From positions 213,104-277,103 of the forward strand of contig NZ_JAPSLK010000001.1 in assembly GCF_031180885.1 (NCBI RefSeq): a stretch of 64,000 nucleotides of DNA, read 5' to 3'. The notes beneath the pieces were generated by a model. It searched no databases, was not told the origin of the DNA, and saw only the letters and a program-made list of their open reading frames with translations. This document shows, in pieces, positions 35,684 through 43,035 of this stretch. The position numbers were made by a program, and so were the translations under genes. How positions within the stretch are numbered: the stretch's first letter is position 1; each line of letters begins with the position of its first letter. This stretch comes from Saccharothrix sp. Its GTDB lineage: Bacteria > Actinomycetota > Actinomycetes > Mycobacteriales > Pseudonocardiaceae.

Positions 35684-37960
35684 ATGGGAGCCCTCCAGCT
35701 CACACTCGGCGCCATCGGCGTCGCCGTCAGCGTGTACGCCTGGGGTCTGTTCGTGGCCGGTGTGGTCCGGATGATCAAGATCATCCGCCTGGGCCAGCCG
35801 GACTCGACGCGCAACGGGCCGTTCCTGCCCCGCCTGCGCACCCTGATCGTCGAGTTCGTCGCGCACACCCGGATGGCCAAGTTCCGCAAGGTCGCCCCCT
35901 GGCACTGGATGGTGATGTGGGGCTTCCTGATCGGCTCCGCGGTGCTGTTCGAGGCCTACGGCGAGGTGTTCTACCCCGGGTTCCACTGGCCGGTCATCGG
36001 CACGTGGTCCGTCTGGGCGCTGCTGATCGAACTGCTCGGCCTCGGCACCGTCGTCGGTGGCGTGGCGCTCGCGGTCATCCGCCAGCTCAACCACCCGCGC
36101 CGCGCCGACCGCGTGTCCCGGTTCGCGGGCTCGAACTTCCGCGCCGCCTACTTCGTCGAGGCGGTCGTCATCATCGAGGGCCTGGGCATCCTCGGCGTGA
36201 AGGCGTTCAAGCAGGCGTCCGGCCTGGAGGACCCGCCGCTGTGGTCGTCCTTCGTCACCGGGCCGCTGGGCAACGTCCTGCCCGCGAGCCCCGACTGGGT
36301 CTCGATCATGGCGTTCATCAAGCTGGCGTCGGCGATCATCTGGCTCATCGTGGTGGCGAAGAACCTGACCATGGGTGTCGCGTGGCACCGGTTCAGCGCG
36401 TTCTTCAACATCTACTTCAAGCGCGAGGACGACGGCGGCGTCGCCCTGGGCGCGCTCAAGCCCATGATGAGCGGCGGCAAGGTCCTCGACCTGGAGGAAG
36501 CCGACCCGGACAAGGACACCTTCGGCGTCGGCAAGGTCGAGGACTTCACCTGGAAGGGCTGGCTGGACTTCAGCACCTGCACCGAGTGCGGCCGCTGCCA
36601 GTCCCAGTGCCCGGCGTGGAACACCGGCAAGCCGCTGTCCCCGAAGCTCGTCATCACCCAGCTGCGCGACCACGCCTACGCCAAGGCCCCGTACCTGCTG
36701 GCCGGCGGACGGCGGGACATGGCCGGCGACGAGGTCGGCATCACCGAGGACAAGTACGAGGACTACAAGAAGCGCCTGGAGTCCATCGACGTCCTGGCCA
36801 TGGCCGAGGCGGACCGGCCGCTGGTCGGCGGCGTGGACGAGTTGGGCGTCATCGACCCCGAGGTGCTGTGGTCCTGCACCACGTGCGGCGCGTGCGTCGA
36901 GCAGTGCCCGGTGGACATCGAGCACGTCGACCACATCGTCGACATGCGCCGCTACCAGGTGCTGATCGAGTCGAACTTCCCGTCCGAGCTGGGCGGCATG
37001 TTCAAGAACCTGGAGAACAAGGGCAACCCGTGGGGCCAGAACGCCAAGGACCGCCTGGCGTGGACCGAGGGCCTGGACTTCGAGGTGCCCGTGTTCGAGG
37101 GCGAACTGGGCGACACCGAGTACCTGTTCTGGGTCGGCTGCGCGGGCGCGTTCGAGGACCGGGCGAAGAAGACGACCCGCGCGGTGGCCGAACTCCTGCA
37201 CACCGCGGGCGTCAAGTACACGGTGCTCGGCCCGGAGGAGACCTGCACCGGCGACCCGGCGCGGCGCGCGGGCAACGAGTTCCTGTTCCAGATGCTGGCG
37301 CAGCAGAACGTCGAGATCCTGAACACGGTCTTCGAGGGCCGTGAGCCGGGCAAGCGCAAGATCGTCGTGACCTGTGCGCACTGCTTCAACACGCTGGCCA
37401 ACGAGTACCCGCAGGTCGGCGGCCAGTACGAGGTCGTGCACCACACCCAGCTGCTCAACCGCCTGGTGCGCGAGCGGCGGCTGGTGCCGGTGGCCGAGGT
37501 CGCGGAGGACGTCACCTACCACGACCCGTGCTACCTGGGCCGGCACAACAAGGTCTACGAGGCGCCGCGCGAGCTGGTCGGCGCGTCCGGTGCCACCCTG
37601 CGCGAAATGCCCCGCCACGAGGAACGCTCGATGTGCTGCGGCGCCGGCGGCGCGCGGATGTGGATGGAAGAGCGCATCGGCAAGCGGATCAACATCGACC
37701 GCGTGGACGAGGCGCTCGGCACGGCCCCGTCGAAGATCGCGACCGGCTGCCCGTTCTGCCGCGTGATGCTGACCGACGGCGTCACGGCCCGGCAGAACGA
37801 GGGCGTGGCGGGCGGTCACGTCGAGGTAGTGGACGTGGCGCAGCTGCTGCTGACCGCGGTGCGCCGGGGGCAGGAGCAGGAGCGCCAGGACGTGCCCACC
37901 GACGAGGTCGGCTCCGGCACCCCGCTCACCGAGGAGGACAAGGCGGGGACGCAGAGCTAG
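35684..37960 (+). CDS. etfD: Membrane Fe-S oxidoreductase, EtfD-type
   Basis: 758 residues. The N-terminal part (to about 240) has five or so membrane spans with histidines (APWHWMVMWGF) as in heme-binding NarI/HdrE subunits. Two 4Fe-4S motifs follow: CTECGRCQSQCPAW near 298 and CTTCGACVEQCPVD near 397. The rest carries HdrD-type cysteine-rich repeats ending CYLGRHNKVYEAP and MCCGAGGARMW. M. tuberculosis EtfD (Rv0338c) passes electrons from ETF to menaquinone during fatty-acid oxidation, so this gene should complete the beta-oxidation chain in this window. Confidence 0.88.
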   Translation: MGALQLTLGAIGVAVSVYAWGLFVAGVVRMIKIIRLGQPDSTRNGPFLPRLRTLIVEFVAHTRMAKFRKVAPWHWMVMWGFLIGSAVLFEAYGEVFYPGFHWPVIGTWSVWALLIELLGLGTVVGGVALAVIRQLNHPRRADRVSRFAGSNFRAAYFVEAVVIIEGLGILGVKAFKQASGLEDPPLWSSFVTGPLGNVLPASPDWVSIMAFIKLASAIIWLIVVAKNLTMGVAWHRFSAFFNIYFKREDDGGVALGALKPMMSGGKVLDLEEADPDKDTFGVGKVEDFTWKGWLDFSTCTECGRCQSQCPAWNTGKPLSPKLVITQLRDHAYAKAPYLLAGGRRDMAGDEVGITEDKYEDYKKRLESIDVLAMAEADRPLVGGVDELGVIDPEVLWSCTTCGACVEQCPVDIEHVDHIVDMRRYQVLIESNFPSELGGMFKNLENKGNPWGQNAKDRLAWTEGLDFEVPVFEGELGDTEYLFWVGCAGAFEDRAKKTTRAVAELLHTAGVKYTVLGPEETCTGDPARRAGNEFLFQMLAQQNVEILNTVFEGREPGKRKIVVTCAHCFNTLANEYPQVGGQYEVVHHTQLLNRLVRERRLVPVAEVAEDVTYHDPCYLGRHNKVYEAPRELVGASGATLREMPRHEERSMCCGAGGARMWMEERIGKRINIDRVDEALGTAPSKIATGCPFCRVMLTDGVTARQNEGVAGGHVEVVDVAQLLLTAVRRGQEQERQDVPTDEVGSGTPLTEEDKAGTQS

Positions 37961-37967
37961 GTTGTGC

Positions 37968-38006
37968 GAAGAAGGCCCCGGTCCACTGTGGACCGGGGCC
38001 TTCTTC
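37968..38006. terminator. Bidirectional terminator after etfD
   Basis: A perfect 19-bp stem, GAAGAAGGCCCCGGTCCAC, with a single-base loop T. Each side ends in a short A/T run. It lies between the etfD stop and the 3' end of the convergent holin-like gene, so it can serve both. Confidence 0.92.
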
Positions 38007-38013
38007 GTTTCGA

Positions 38014-38394
38014 TCAGTCGTTGCCGCGGACCCGGTCCCAGACGATGTTGAGCGCCCAGCTCGTCAGGGCCACGATGATCGCGCCCCAGAACGCGGGCCA
38101 GAACCCGGTCACCGTGAACGGCAGGCCCAGCTCGCCCGCCAGCCAGCCGGTGAGCCAGAACAGCAGGCCGTTGACGACCAGGCCGATCAGGCCGAGCGTC
38201 ACGATGTAGAACACGCAGCCGAAGAACTTCACCAACGGCTTCACCACGGCGTTCACCAGGCCGATCAGCAGCGCGACGCCGATCAGCGTGCCGATCTTCG
38301 CGGCGGTCGAGCCCTCGCCCAGGTCGATGCCCGGGATGACCGTGGAGACCCAGACCGCGATCGCGGTCACCAGCACCTGCACCAGAATGCCCAT
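38014..38394 (-). CDS. Phage-holin-family (superfamily IV-like) membrane protein
   Basis: 126 residues with four spans: ILVQVLVTAIAVWVSTVIPGI, GTLIGVALLIGLVNAVVKPLV, FYIVTLGLIGLVVNGLLFWL and WGAIIVALTSWALNIVWDRV. The PxV/KPLVK turn and layout match the family called 'phage holin' in actinobacteria and YvlD in others, although most members are chromosomal with unknown roles. ATG at 38394 is preferred over TTG at 38403. Confidence 0.85.
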   Translation of the reverse strand: MGILVQVLVTAIAVWVSTVIPGIDLGEGSTAAKIGTLIGVALLIGLVNAVVKPLVKFFGCVFYIVTLGLIGLVVNGLLFWLTGWLAGELGLPFTVTGFWPAFWGAIIVALTSWALNIVWDRVRGND

Positions 38395-38477
38395 GCCGCG
38401 CAAGGCTAGCCGCCGGTGTGCTCCGAACGGGTCAGGCGCGGCCTGCGGATGTCCCGGTGCCGCCCTACCGTCGGACC

Positions 38478-39461
38478 ATGGTCGCTTCCCCGGAGCCGGT
38501 GAAGAGCGAGAGCAGGCTGACCGTGCTGCTCGCCCTGGCGGTCAACCTCGCCATCGCGGTGATGAAAGCGGTCGCGGGCGTGATCACCGGCTCGGCCGCG
38601 CTGCTCGCCGAGGCCGGGCACTCGGTGGCGGACACCTTCACCGAGGGCCTGCTGCTCACCGCGTTGCGGAGGTCGAAGCGGCCCGCGGACCGGCGGCACC
38701 CGTTCGGTTACGGCAAGGACCGGTACTTCTGGTCGCTGCTCGCCGCCGTGTCGATCTTCGTGTCGGGCGCGGTGTTCGCGTTCTACGAGGGGTTCAGCAC
38801 GGTGTTCGGCGAGCCGACCGAGCAGACCAGCCCCGGTGTGGGGTACGCGGTGCTGGCGATCGCGTTCGCGCTGGAGTCGGTGTCGTGGGCGCAGGCCGTG
38901 CGGCAGGTGCGGCGGGAGGCGCGTTCGGAGGGCCGGTCCGCCATCGCCTTCCTGCGGATGTCCGACGACCCGACGGTGAAGACGGTGTTCATGGAGGACT
39001 CGGCCGCGCTGGTCGGTCTGCTGCTGGCGTTCGCCGGTCTGGGGCTGCACCACCTGACCGGGTCGTCGGTGTGGGACGGCGTGGCGTCGCTGCTGATCGG
39101 CCTGCTGCTCGCGGTGGCGGCGTTCGTGCTGGCGGGCACCAACCGGGGGCTGCTGATCGGGCGGCAGGCCGACCCGAAGCTGGTGCGCGCGGTGTGGGCG
39201 TACCTGCGGGAGGTGCCGGAGGTCGAGCAGGTCGTGGACCTGCTGACCATGGCCGTCGGCACGGACCGCGTGCTGCTGTGCGCCCGCCTCGACTTCGACG
39301 ACGGTCTCGGCGCCGCCGACCTCGAACGCGCGTGCGTCCGCATCGATGCCGAACTGCGCGCCCGCTGGCCCGACCTCGACGAGGTGTTCCTGGAACCCGT
39401 CCCGCGCACCGACCCGGAACTGAGGTCCCGCGTCCTGGCCCGGTACGGCAACCTGCTCTAG
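38478..39461 (+). CDS. Cation diffusion facilitator family transporter
   Basis: 327 residues. Six spans and the CDF metal sites are visible: AEAGHSVADTFTEGLL in helix 2 (His and Asp) and MEDSAALVGLLLAFAGL in helix 5 (Asp). A cytosolic C-terminal ferredoxin-like domain follows (VVDLLTMAVGTDRVLLCARLDF). It exports divalent metals such as zinc in exchange for protons. A TACCGT hexamer lies six bases before ATG, suggesting a leaderless message. Its stop codon lies in the 21-bp tandem repeat. Confidence 0.9.
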   Translation: MVASPEPVKSESRLTVLLALAVNLAIAVMKAVAGVITGSAALLAEAGHSVADTFTEGLLLTALRRSKRPADRRHPFGYGKDRYFWSLLAAVSIFVSGAVFAFYEGFSTVFGEPTEQTSPGVGYAVLAIAFALESVSWAQAVRQVRREARSEGRSAIAFLRMSDDPTVKTVFMEDSAALVGLLLAFAGLGLHHLTGSSVWDGVASLLIGLLLAVAAFVLAGTNRGLLIGRQADPKLVRAVWAYLREVPEVEQVVDLLTMAVGTDRVLLCARLDFDDGLGAADLERACVRIDAELRARWPDLDEVFLEPVPRTDPELRSRVLARYGNLL

Positions 39462-39535
39462 CGGCGGGTCCGGCGTCTCCAGCGGCGGGTCTGGCGTCTC
39501 TAGCGGCGGGTCTGGCGTCTCTAGCGGCGGGTCTC
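39460..39535. repeat. 21-bp tandem repeat between two convergent genes
   Basis: AGCGGCGGGTCTGGCGTCTCT repeats at 39460, 39481 and 39502 with a partial copy from 39523. The unit contains CTAG, so the stop codons of both flanking genes (transporter on plus, dcd on minus) come from repeat sequence. Replication slippage is the obvious origin. Confidence 0.85.
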
Positions 39536-40102
39536 GGTCCGGTGGAAGTTCAGGTAGGCCCGCGACGGCGTCGGCCCCCGCTGCCCCTGGTACCGGCTGC
39601 CCGCCTGCTTCGACCCGTACGGGTGCTCGGCGGAGCTGGTGAGCCGGAAGAGGCAGAGCTGCCCGATCTTCATGCCCGGCCAGAGCGTGATGGGCAGGTT
39701 GGCGACGTTCGACAGCTCCAGCGTGATGTGCCCGGAGAACCCGGGGTCGATGAACCCGGCCGTCGAGTGGGTGAGCAACCCGAGCCGCCCGAGCGAGGAC
39801 TTGCCCTCCAGCCGGCCGGCGAGGTCGTCGGGAAGGGCGACCAGCTCGAAGGTGGAGCCCAGGACGAACTCGCCGGGGTGCAGGACGAACGGCTCGTCGT
39901 CGGGGGTCTCGACGATCGAGGTGAGGTCGTCCTGCTGGATGGACGGGTCGATGTGGGTGTAGCGGGTGTTGTTGAACACCCGGAAGAACCGGTCGAGACG
40001 GACGTCGATGCTGGAAGGCTGCACCATGACGTCGTCGAACGGCTCCAGCACCAGGCGGCCCGAGTCGACCTCTTCGCGCAGATCTCGGTCACTCAACAAC
40101 AC
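39521..40102 (-). CDS. dcd: dCTP deaminase (Dcd-Dut type)
   Basis: 193 residues. The trimeric dUTPase fold is seen: [52 protein letters not shown] (with the catalytic S-S-x-x-R region) and [21 protein letters not shown]. In actinobacteria such as M. tuberculosis (Rv0321) the enzyme is bifunctional and yields dUMP directly; whether this one does cannot be told by eye. GTG start at 40102. Confidence 0.94.
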   Translation of the reverse strand: MLLSDRDLREEVDSGRLVLEPFDDVMVQPSSIDVRLDRFFRVFNNTRYTHIDPSIQQDDLTSIVETPDDEPFVLHPGEFVLGSTFELVALPDDLAGRLEGKSSLGRLGLLTHSTAGFIDPGFSGHITLELSNVANLPITLWPGMKIGQLCLFRLTSSAEHPYGSKQAGSRYQGQRGPTPSRAYLNFHRTETRR

Positions 40103-40139
40103 GGGGCACAGCCTATGTGTATGATCGGTGCCGCAGCAC

Positions 40140-40210
40140 GCGGGTGTAGTTCATTGGTAGAACGACAGCTTCCCAAGCTGTAGAGGCGGGTTCGATTCCC
40201 GTCACCCGCT
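40140..40210 (+). tRNA. tRNA-Gly (anticodon CCC)
   Basis: The cloverleaf folds fully: acceptor GCGGGTG/CACCCGC with discriminator T, D arm GTTC/GAAC, anticodon arm ACAGC-TTCCCAA-GCTGT with anticodon CCC, and T arm GCGGG-TTCGATT-CCCGT. CCA is not encoded. It reads the codon GGG. Confidence 0.95.
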
Positions 40211-40215
40211 CGGAA

Positions 40216-40268
40216 CGCCGAAGGCCCAGGTCAAGCCCGGTTCACCGGACCGACCTGGGCCTTCGGCG
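40216..40268 (+). terminator. Hairpin after tRNA-Gly
   Basis: A 17-bp stem (CGCCGAAGGCCCAGGTC and its complement) with a 19-base loop begins six bases after the tRNA. No U-run follows, as is usual in such GC-rich genomes. Confidence 0.8.
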
Positions 40269-40441
40269 TGATCGGGCCCGAGGCCCACCCGCACGGTCGG
40301 CCGACCGACACAGGCGCTCCCGAGGATCCGTCATCTTCGTCACCCCTCGTCCGCCTTGGTCGAGGCCGAGCCACCGCCACCGCGACTTTCGTTTTTTTCG
40401 GATAGACTGTGTGACAAGTCGAAGGACCGGAAGGAACGACG

Positions 40442-40900
40442 ATGACAGCGGCGCCGCGGCGGCACACCCTGTTCCCCTCTGGTGACAACCAGGGCGAGTT
40501 GGCGCACGCGGCCGAGGCCCTGCACGGCCACACCAGGCTCGTCGGCCCGGACGGCACGGAGATCAAACTGCCCGGCGAGGTGTTCGCCGCACTGCGCGAG
40601 GTGGTCGAGGCACTGTCGAACGGGCTCGCGATCACGATCGCGCCACAGACGACCCAGCTGACCACGCAGCAGGCCGCGGACATGCTCAACATCTCCCGTC
40701 CCACTCTGGTGCGACTCCTGGAAGAGGGCGAAATCCCGTTCGAGATGCGCGGGCGTCACCGGCGGGTCCGGTTGACCGATCTGCTGGATTACCAGGAACG
40801 CGCGCGCGTCCGCCGCCGCACCGCGCTGGACGAGATCGCGCGTGAAGCTGTCGAGGACGGTTCCTACGACGCCGTGGATCAGTTCACCCGGACCCGCTAG
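40442..40900 (+). CDS. Antitoxin with excisionase/MerR-like helix-turn-helix
   Basis: 152 residues. The C-terminal half contains LTTQQAADMLNISRPTLVRLLEEGEIPFEMRGRHRRVRLTDLL, the helix-turn-helix found in antitoxins paired with PIN-domain toxins. The N-terminal half (GPDGTEIKLPGEVFAALREVVEALS) is like the regulatory part of that family. A TAGACT hexamer stands about 40 bp upstream. The partner toxin next to it is broken, so this antitoxin may now be an orphan regulator. Confidence 0.82.
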   Translation: MTAAPRRHTLFPSGDNQGELAHAAEALHGHTRLVGPDGTEIKLPGEVFAALREVVEALSNGLAITIAPQTTQLTTQQAADMLNISRPTLVRLLEEGEIPFEMRGRHRRVRLTDLLDYQERARVRRRTALDEIAREAVEDGSYDAVDQFTRTR

Positions 40901-41159
40901 TGCCCTTTCCCGCATTCCTCGACGCCTGTGTGCTCATCCCGTACCGCCTGGCAGACCTGTTGCCGCGGTTGGCGGAGCGAACACCTACCGTCCACTCTGG
41001 TCGGACGAGGTGCTCGGCGAAGTCGAGCGCAACCTCCCGCGCGTGGGACACCGCACGCCGGAGGAGTTCCTGGACCGCTTGACCAAGCTCGTTCCCGACT
41101 TCGCCGCGGAAGTGCGCACTCCCGTGCTGCAAGCCCGGTGGCGACAGCGCCGCCTCTGA
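40900..41159 (+). pseudogene. Broken PIN-domain (VapC-like) toxin
   Basis: GTG at 40900 overlaps the antitoxin stop and starts PFPAFLDACVLIPYRLADLL, with the first PIN Asp. The frame then fails: near 40977 one base is missing, and the next frame goes on with NTYRPLWSDEVLGEVERNLP and FLDRLTKLVPDFAAEVRTP. It stops at 41157 in unrelated sequence, without the C-terminal PIN aspartates (about 100 residues missing). A one-base deletion plus truncation inactivates it. Confidence 0.8.
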
Positions 41160-41605
41160 TCGGCTTCGAGGCCAACGCGGTCGGCCAGGTGCTCGGCGCG
41201 CTCATCGGCGCAGTCGGGCGGCTTCCTCGGCTGTCCCCGACGCAGCCGGGACGGGTACCACTGCGGCGCGCGGCGGCACCACCGTGGCGGACGGCGGCGC
41301 AGCCGTGGCGGACGGCGGCGCAGCCGTGGCGGGCGACGGGACCGCCGCGCAAACCACGAGCGCGATCGCGGACATGGACTTCCAACGCAAAACTTCCCCC
41401 TGGGGTCCGGATCCGGCCCATCCGAACACGGCGGCGGAAGGTTTCCGGCCCCTCACCGGGTGGTTCACCGGCCAGGGGTACGACGAAAGTGGATCGCCCG
41501 TACCGAGGAAAGTGGGGAAAGCTCAAGGCTTGATCAGGGCGTGTCGCTCAAGCGGTTCCCAGCCGCGTCGAACAGGCTCCCGATCAACCTCTGCGGAATC
41601 CCGTC
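41160..41605. other. Gene-poor stretch with a 21-bp duplication
   Basis: No believable gene. A 21-bp unit starting CGTGGCGGACGGCGGCGCAGC is repeated twice and then partially between about 41282 and 41345. Short open frames on both strands (e.g. one reading MSAIALVVCAAVPSPATAAP on minus) have no support from family or ribosome site. It looks like debris left after loss of the toxin's 3' end. Confidence 0.5.
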
Positions 41606-42100
41606 CTATTCGGCCGAACGCCAGGCCGCGTCGTACCGGCGCTGCCGCTCGCGATCCGTTTCGGCGGCGCGTTCCTTGCGGTACGTGCTGGCGGCGGCGC
41701 GTGGGTAGCCGTACTTCGTCATGCGGTGGTCGGTGCTTTCGATCGCGTACGACACCGCGAAGTACACGCCGACCACCAGCCCCAGGGAGCCGCACGCGAT
41801 GGCCAGTGGCAGGGGCGAACCCAGGCCCCAGACCAGTCCCAGGGTGATCAGCACGGTCAGCGGCAGGACCTGGAGGAACGCGCGAACCACGAACCACGCC
41901 AGCCAGGACGGCTTGGTGGCCTGGTGGAAGACCCACTCGCGGTGGCGGACCGGGAGGCGGCCGCCGAGGAGGTACCAGGCGCGCAGCGCGAGGGGCGGCC
42001 TCCCGCCCCCGTCTCCCGCGAGGGGCGGCCTCCGGCCCCCGTCTCCATTGTCCCACTGGGGTACGACGTTTTCGTGGGCCGCGTGGTCGGGGGAACTCAT
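41606..42100 (-). CDS. DUF5313-like membrane protein with a repeat-derived insert
   Basis: 164 residues. From about residue 38 it matches the DUF5313 pattern: LRAWYLLGGRLPVRHREWVFHQATKPSW, then two membrane spans (LPLTVLITLGLVWGLG; LAIACGSLGLVVGVYFAVSYAIE), then a charged tail. Residues about 11-36 (VPQWDNGDGGRRPPLAGDGG...) are encoded by the dispersed 24-bp motif and a 30-bp duplication, so they are probably foreign to the family. ATG overlaps the stop of the MarR gene (ATGA). Confidence 0.8.
   Translation of the reverse strand: MSSPDHAAHENVVPQWDNGDGGRRPPLAGDGGGRPPLALRAWYLLGGRLPVRHREWVFHQATKPSWLAWFVVRAFLQVLPLTVLITLGLVWGLGSPLPLAIACGSLGLVVGVYFAVSYAIESTDHRMTKYGYPRAAASTYRKERAAETDRERQRRYDAAWRSAE
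41988..42047 (-). repeat. 30-bp direct duplication inside the DUF5313-like gene
   Basis: Two units that begin GCGAGGGGCGGCCTCC on the plus strand (41988-42017 and 42018-42047) differ at two positions. On the coding strand they add two copies of a Gly/Asp/Arg/Pro-rich decapeptide. The second unit runs straight into the 24-bp dispersed motif. Confidence 0.85.
42046..42069 (-). repeat. Dispersed 24-bp motif, copy D, within coding sequence
   Basis: CATTGTCCCA on the plus strand is identical to the copies at 46 and 95; the other end (TACGAC) is slightly changed. The flank GGCCTCCGGCCCCCG matches the flank of the copy at 18708. Here it is translated in frame. Confidence 0.7.
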
Positions 42101-42552
42101 GGGGTTCGCTCCGTCGCTGCGATCACGCGGGTGAGGACCTTGTGGAGGGCTTCCAGCTCGTCGAGGGTCATGCCCAGCTTCTCCACCACGGCCGGCGGGA
42201 TGGCCAGGGCCTGCTCGCGCAGGGCGGCACCGGCCGCGGTCAGGGTCACGGCCAACTGGCGCTCGTCGGCGGTGTCGCGGGTGCGGTTGAGGTAGCCGAT
42301 CGACTCCAGGCGCTTGAGCAGCGGGGACAGGGTGGCGGGCTCCAAGGAGAGCATCCGCGCTAGCGCCTTCACCGACAGCGGCGCCTTGCCCCACAGCGCC
42401 AGCATCACCAGGTACTGGGGGTGGGTCAGGTTCATCGGCTCCAGCAGGGGCCGGTACAGAGCCACCACGTTCCTGGACGCGATGGACAGGGCGAAGCAGA
42501 CCTGCCGCTCCAGGGCCAGCGGGTCGCCCTCGATAGTTTGTGCACTAATCAT
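42097..42552 (-). CDS. MarR-family regulator, OhrR-like
   Basis: 151 residues. ERQVCFALSIASRNVVALYRPLLEPMNLTHPQYLVMLALW and LARMLSLEPATLSPLLKRLESIGYLNRTRDTADERQLAVTLT are the OhrR arrangement, including a Cys near residue 19 that senses peroxides in OhrR. No Ohr gene is next to it, so its target may be only the DUF5313-like gene in the same operon. ATG at 42552 lies within a palindrome that may be its own operator. Confidence 0.85.
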   Translation of the reverse strand: MISAQTIEGDPLALERQVCFALSIASRNVVALYRPLLEPMNLTHPQYLVMLALWGKAPLSVKALARMLSLEPATLSPLLKRLESIGYLNRTRDTADERQLAVTLTAAGAALREQALAIPPAVVEKLGMTLDELEALHKVLTRVIAATERTP

Positions 42553-42558
42553 TAGCAC
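42540..42558. promoter_or_regulatory. Palindrome over the MarR gene start
   Basis: GTGCACTAATCATTAGCAC has CTAAT/ATTAG arms around one base. It covers the start codon, the usual place for a MarR autoregulatory site. Confidence 0.5.
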
Positions 42559-42566
42559 GCAGACTA

Positions 42567-42941
42567 CTACACGAGTTCGGCCCAGCCCCCGCCCTCGGCC
42601 AGCACCGTCCGCACGCCCGCGAAGTGCTCGACGACCCCGGCCAGGTCGCTGTGCAGCAACGCCGCGCGGTCCGCGTCGACCGGCAGGTGGTCGTCCCGCC
42701 ACAGCTCCAGCGGCAGGCTCAGCACGAACACCACCGAGTCGACGAGCCGCAGCACGGGCGCGTCACCCGGGCAGGCCGAGCGCAGCGCGGCGCACTCCCA
42801 CGCGATCTCGTGCAACCCGGCGACCGCCGCGGCCGGCGTGCCGTCCCACGACTCGTCCGGCCACACCCGCGCGCTCAGCGCCATCCACAGGCGCCACCCG
42901 GCCCCCGACTCGACCTCGTCCCGCGGCTGCCACGCACCCAT
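42567..42941 (-). CDS. Hypothetical protein
   Basis: 124 residues, soluble, rich in Trp (ESGAGWRLWMALSARVWPDESWDG) and helical (VVFVLSLPLELWRDDHLPVDADRAALLHSDLAG). No family is recognised. It starts just after a TTGTCGG-containing stretch (42943-42967) on the same strand, which may be part of its promoter. It lies 14 bp upstream of the MarR gene on the same strand. Confidence 0.65.
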   Translation of the reverse strand: MGAWQPRDEVESGAGWRLWMALSARVWPDESWDGTPAAAVAGLHEIAWECAALRSACPGDAPVLRLVDSVVFVLSLPLELWRDDHLPVDADRAALLHSDLAGVVEHFAGVRTVLAEGGGWAELV

Positions 42942-42999
42942 GTCTCCACTGTGGGTCCGACAAGCCGGACGAACCGCATGAGACTGCCCACAAGTGTGA

Positions 43000-43025
43000 T
43001 CCCGCCCCCACGCAAGGGGGCGGGA
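43000..43025 (-). terminator. Hairpin at the 3' end of the symporter gene
   Basis: TCCCGCCCCC, six bases, then GGGGGCGGGA: a 10-bp all-GC stem 10 bp after the symporter stop. No U-run. Confidence 0.75.
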
Positions 43026-43035
43026 CCACGGAACG

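Noticed and set aside
35594..37819. 741-residue open frame on minus opposite etfD
   Set aside because: Antisense shadow of etfD; composition typical of such shadows.
38014..38394. Prophage evidence from the holin-family protein
   Set aside because: The family is chromosomal in many actinobacteria; no other phage gene, integrase or att site is in the window.
41202..41468. 88-residue minus frame with a signal-peptide-like start
   Set aside because: No ribosome site, no family, and it crosses a 21-bp duplication; open by composition.
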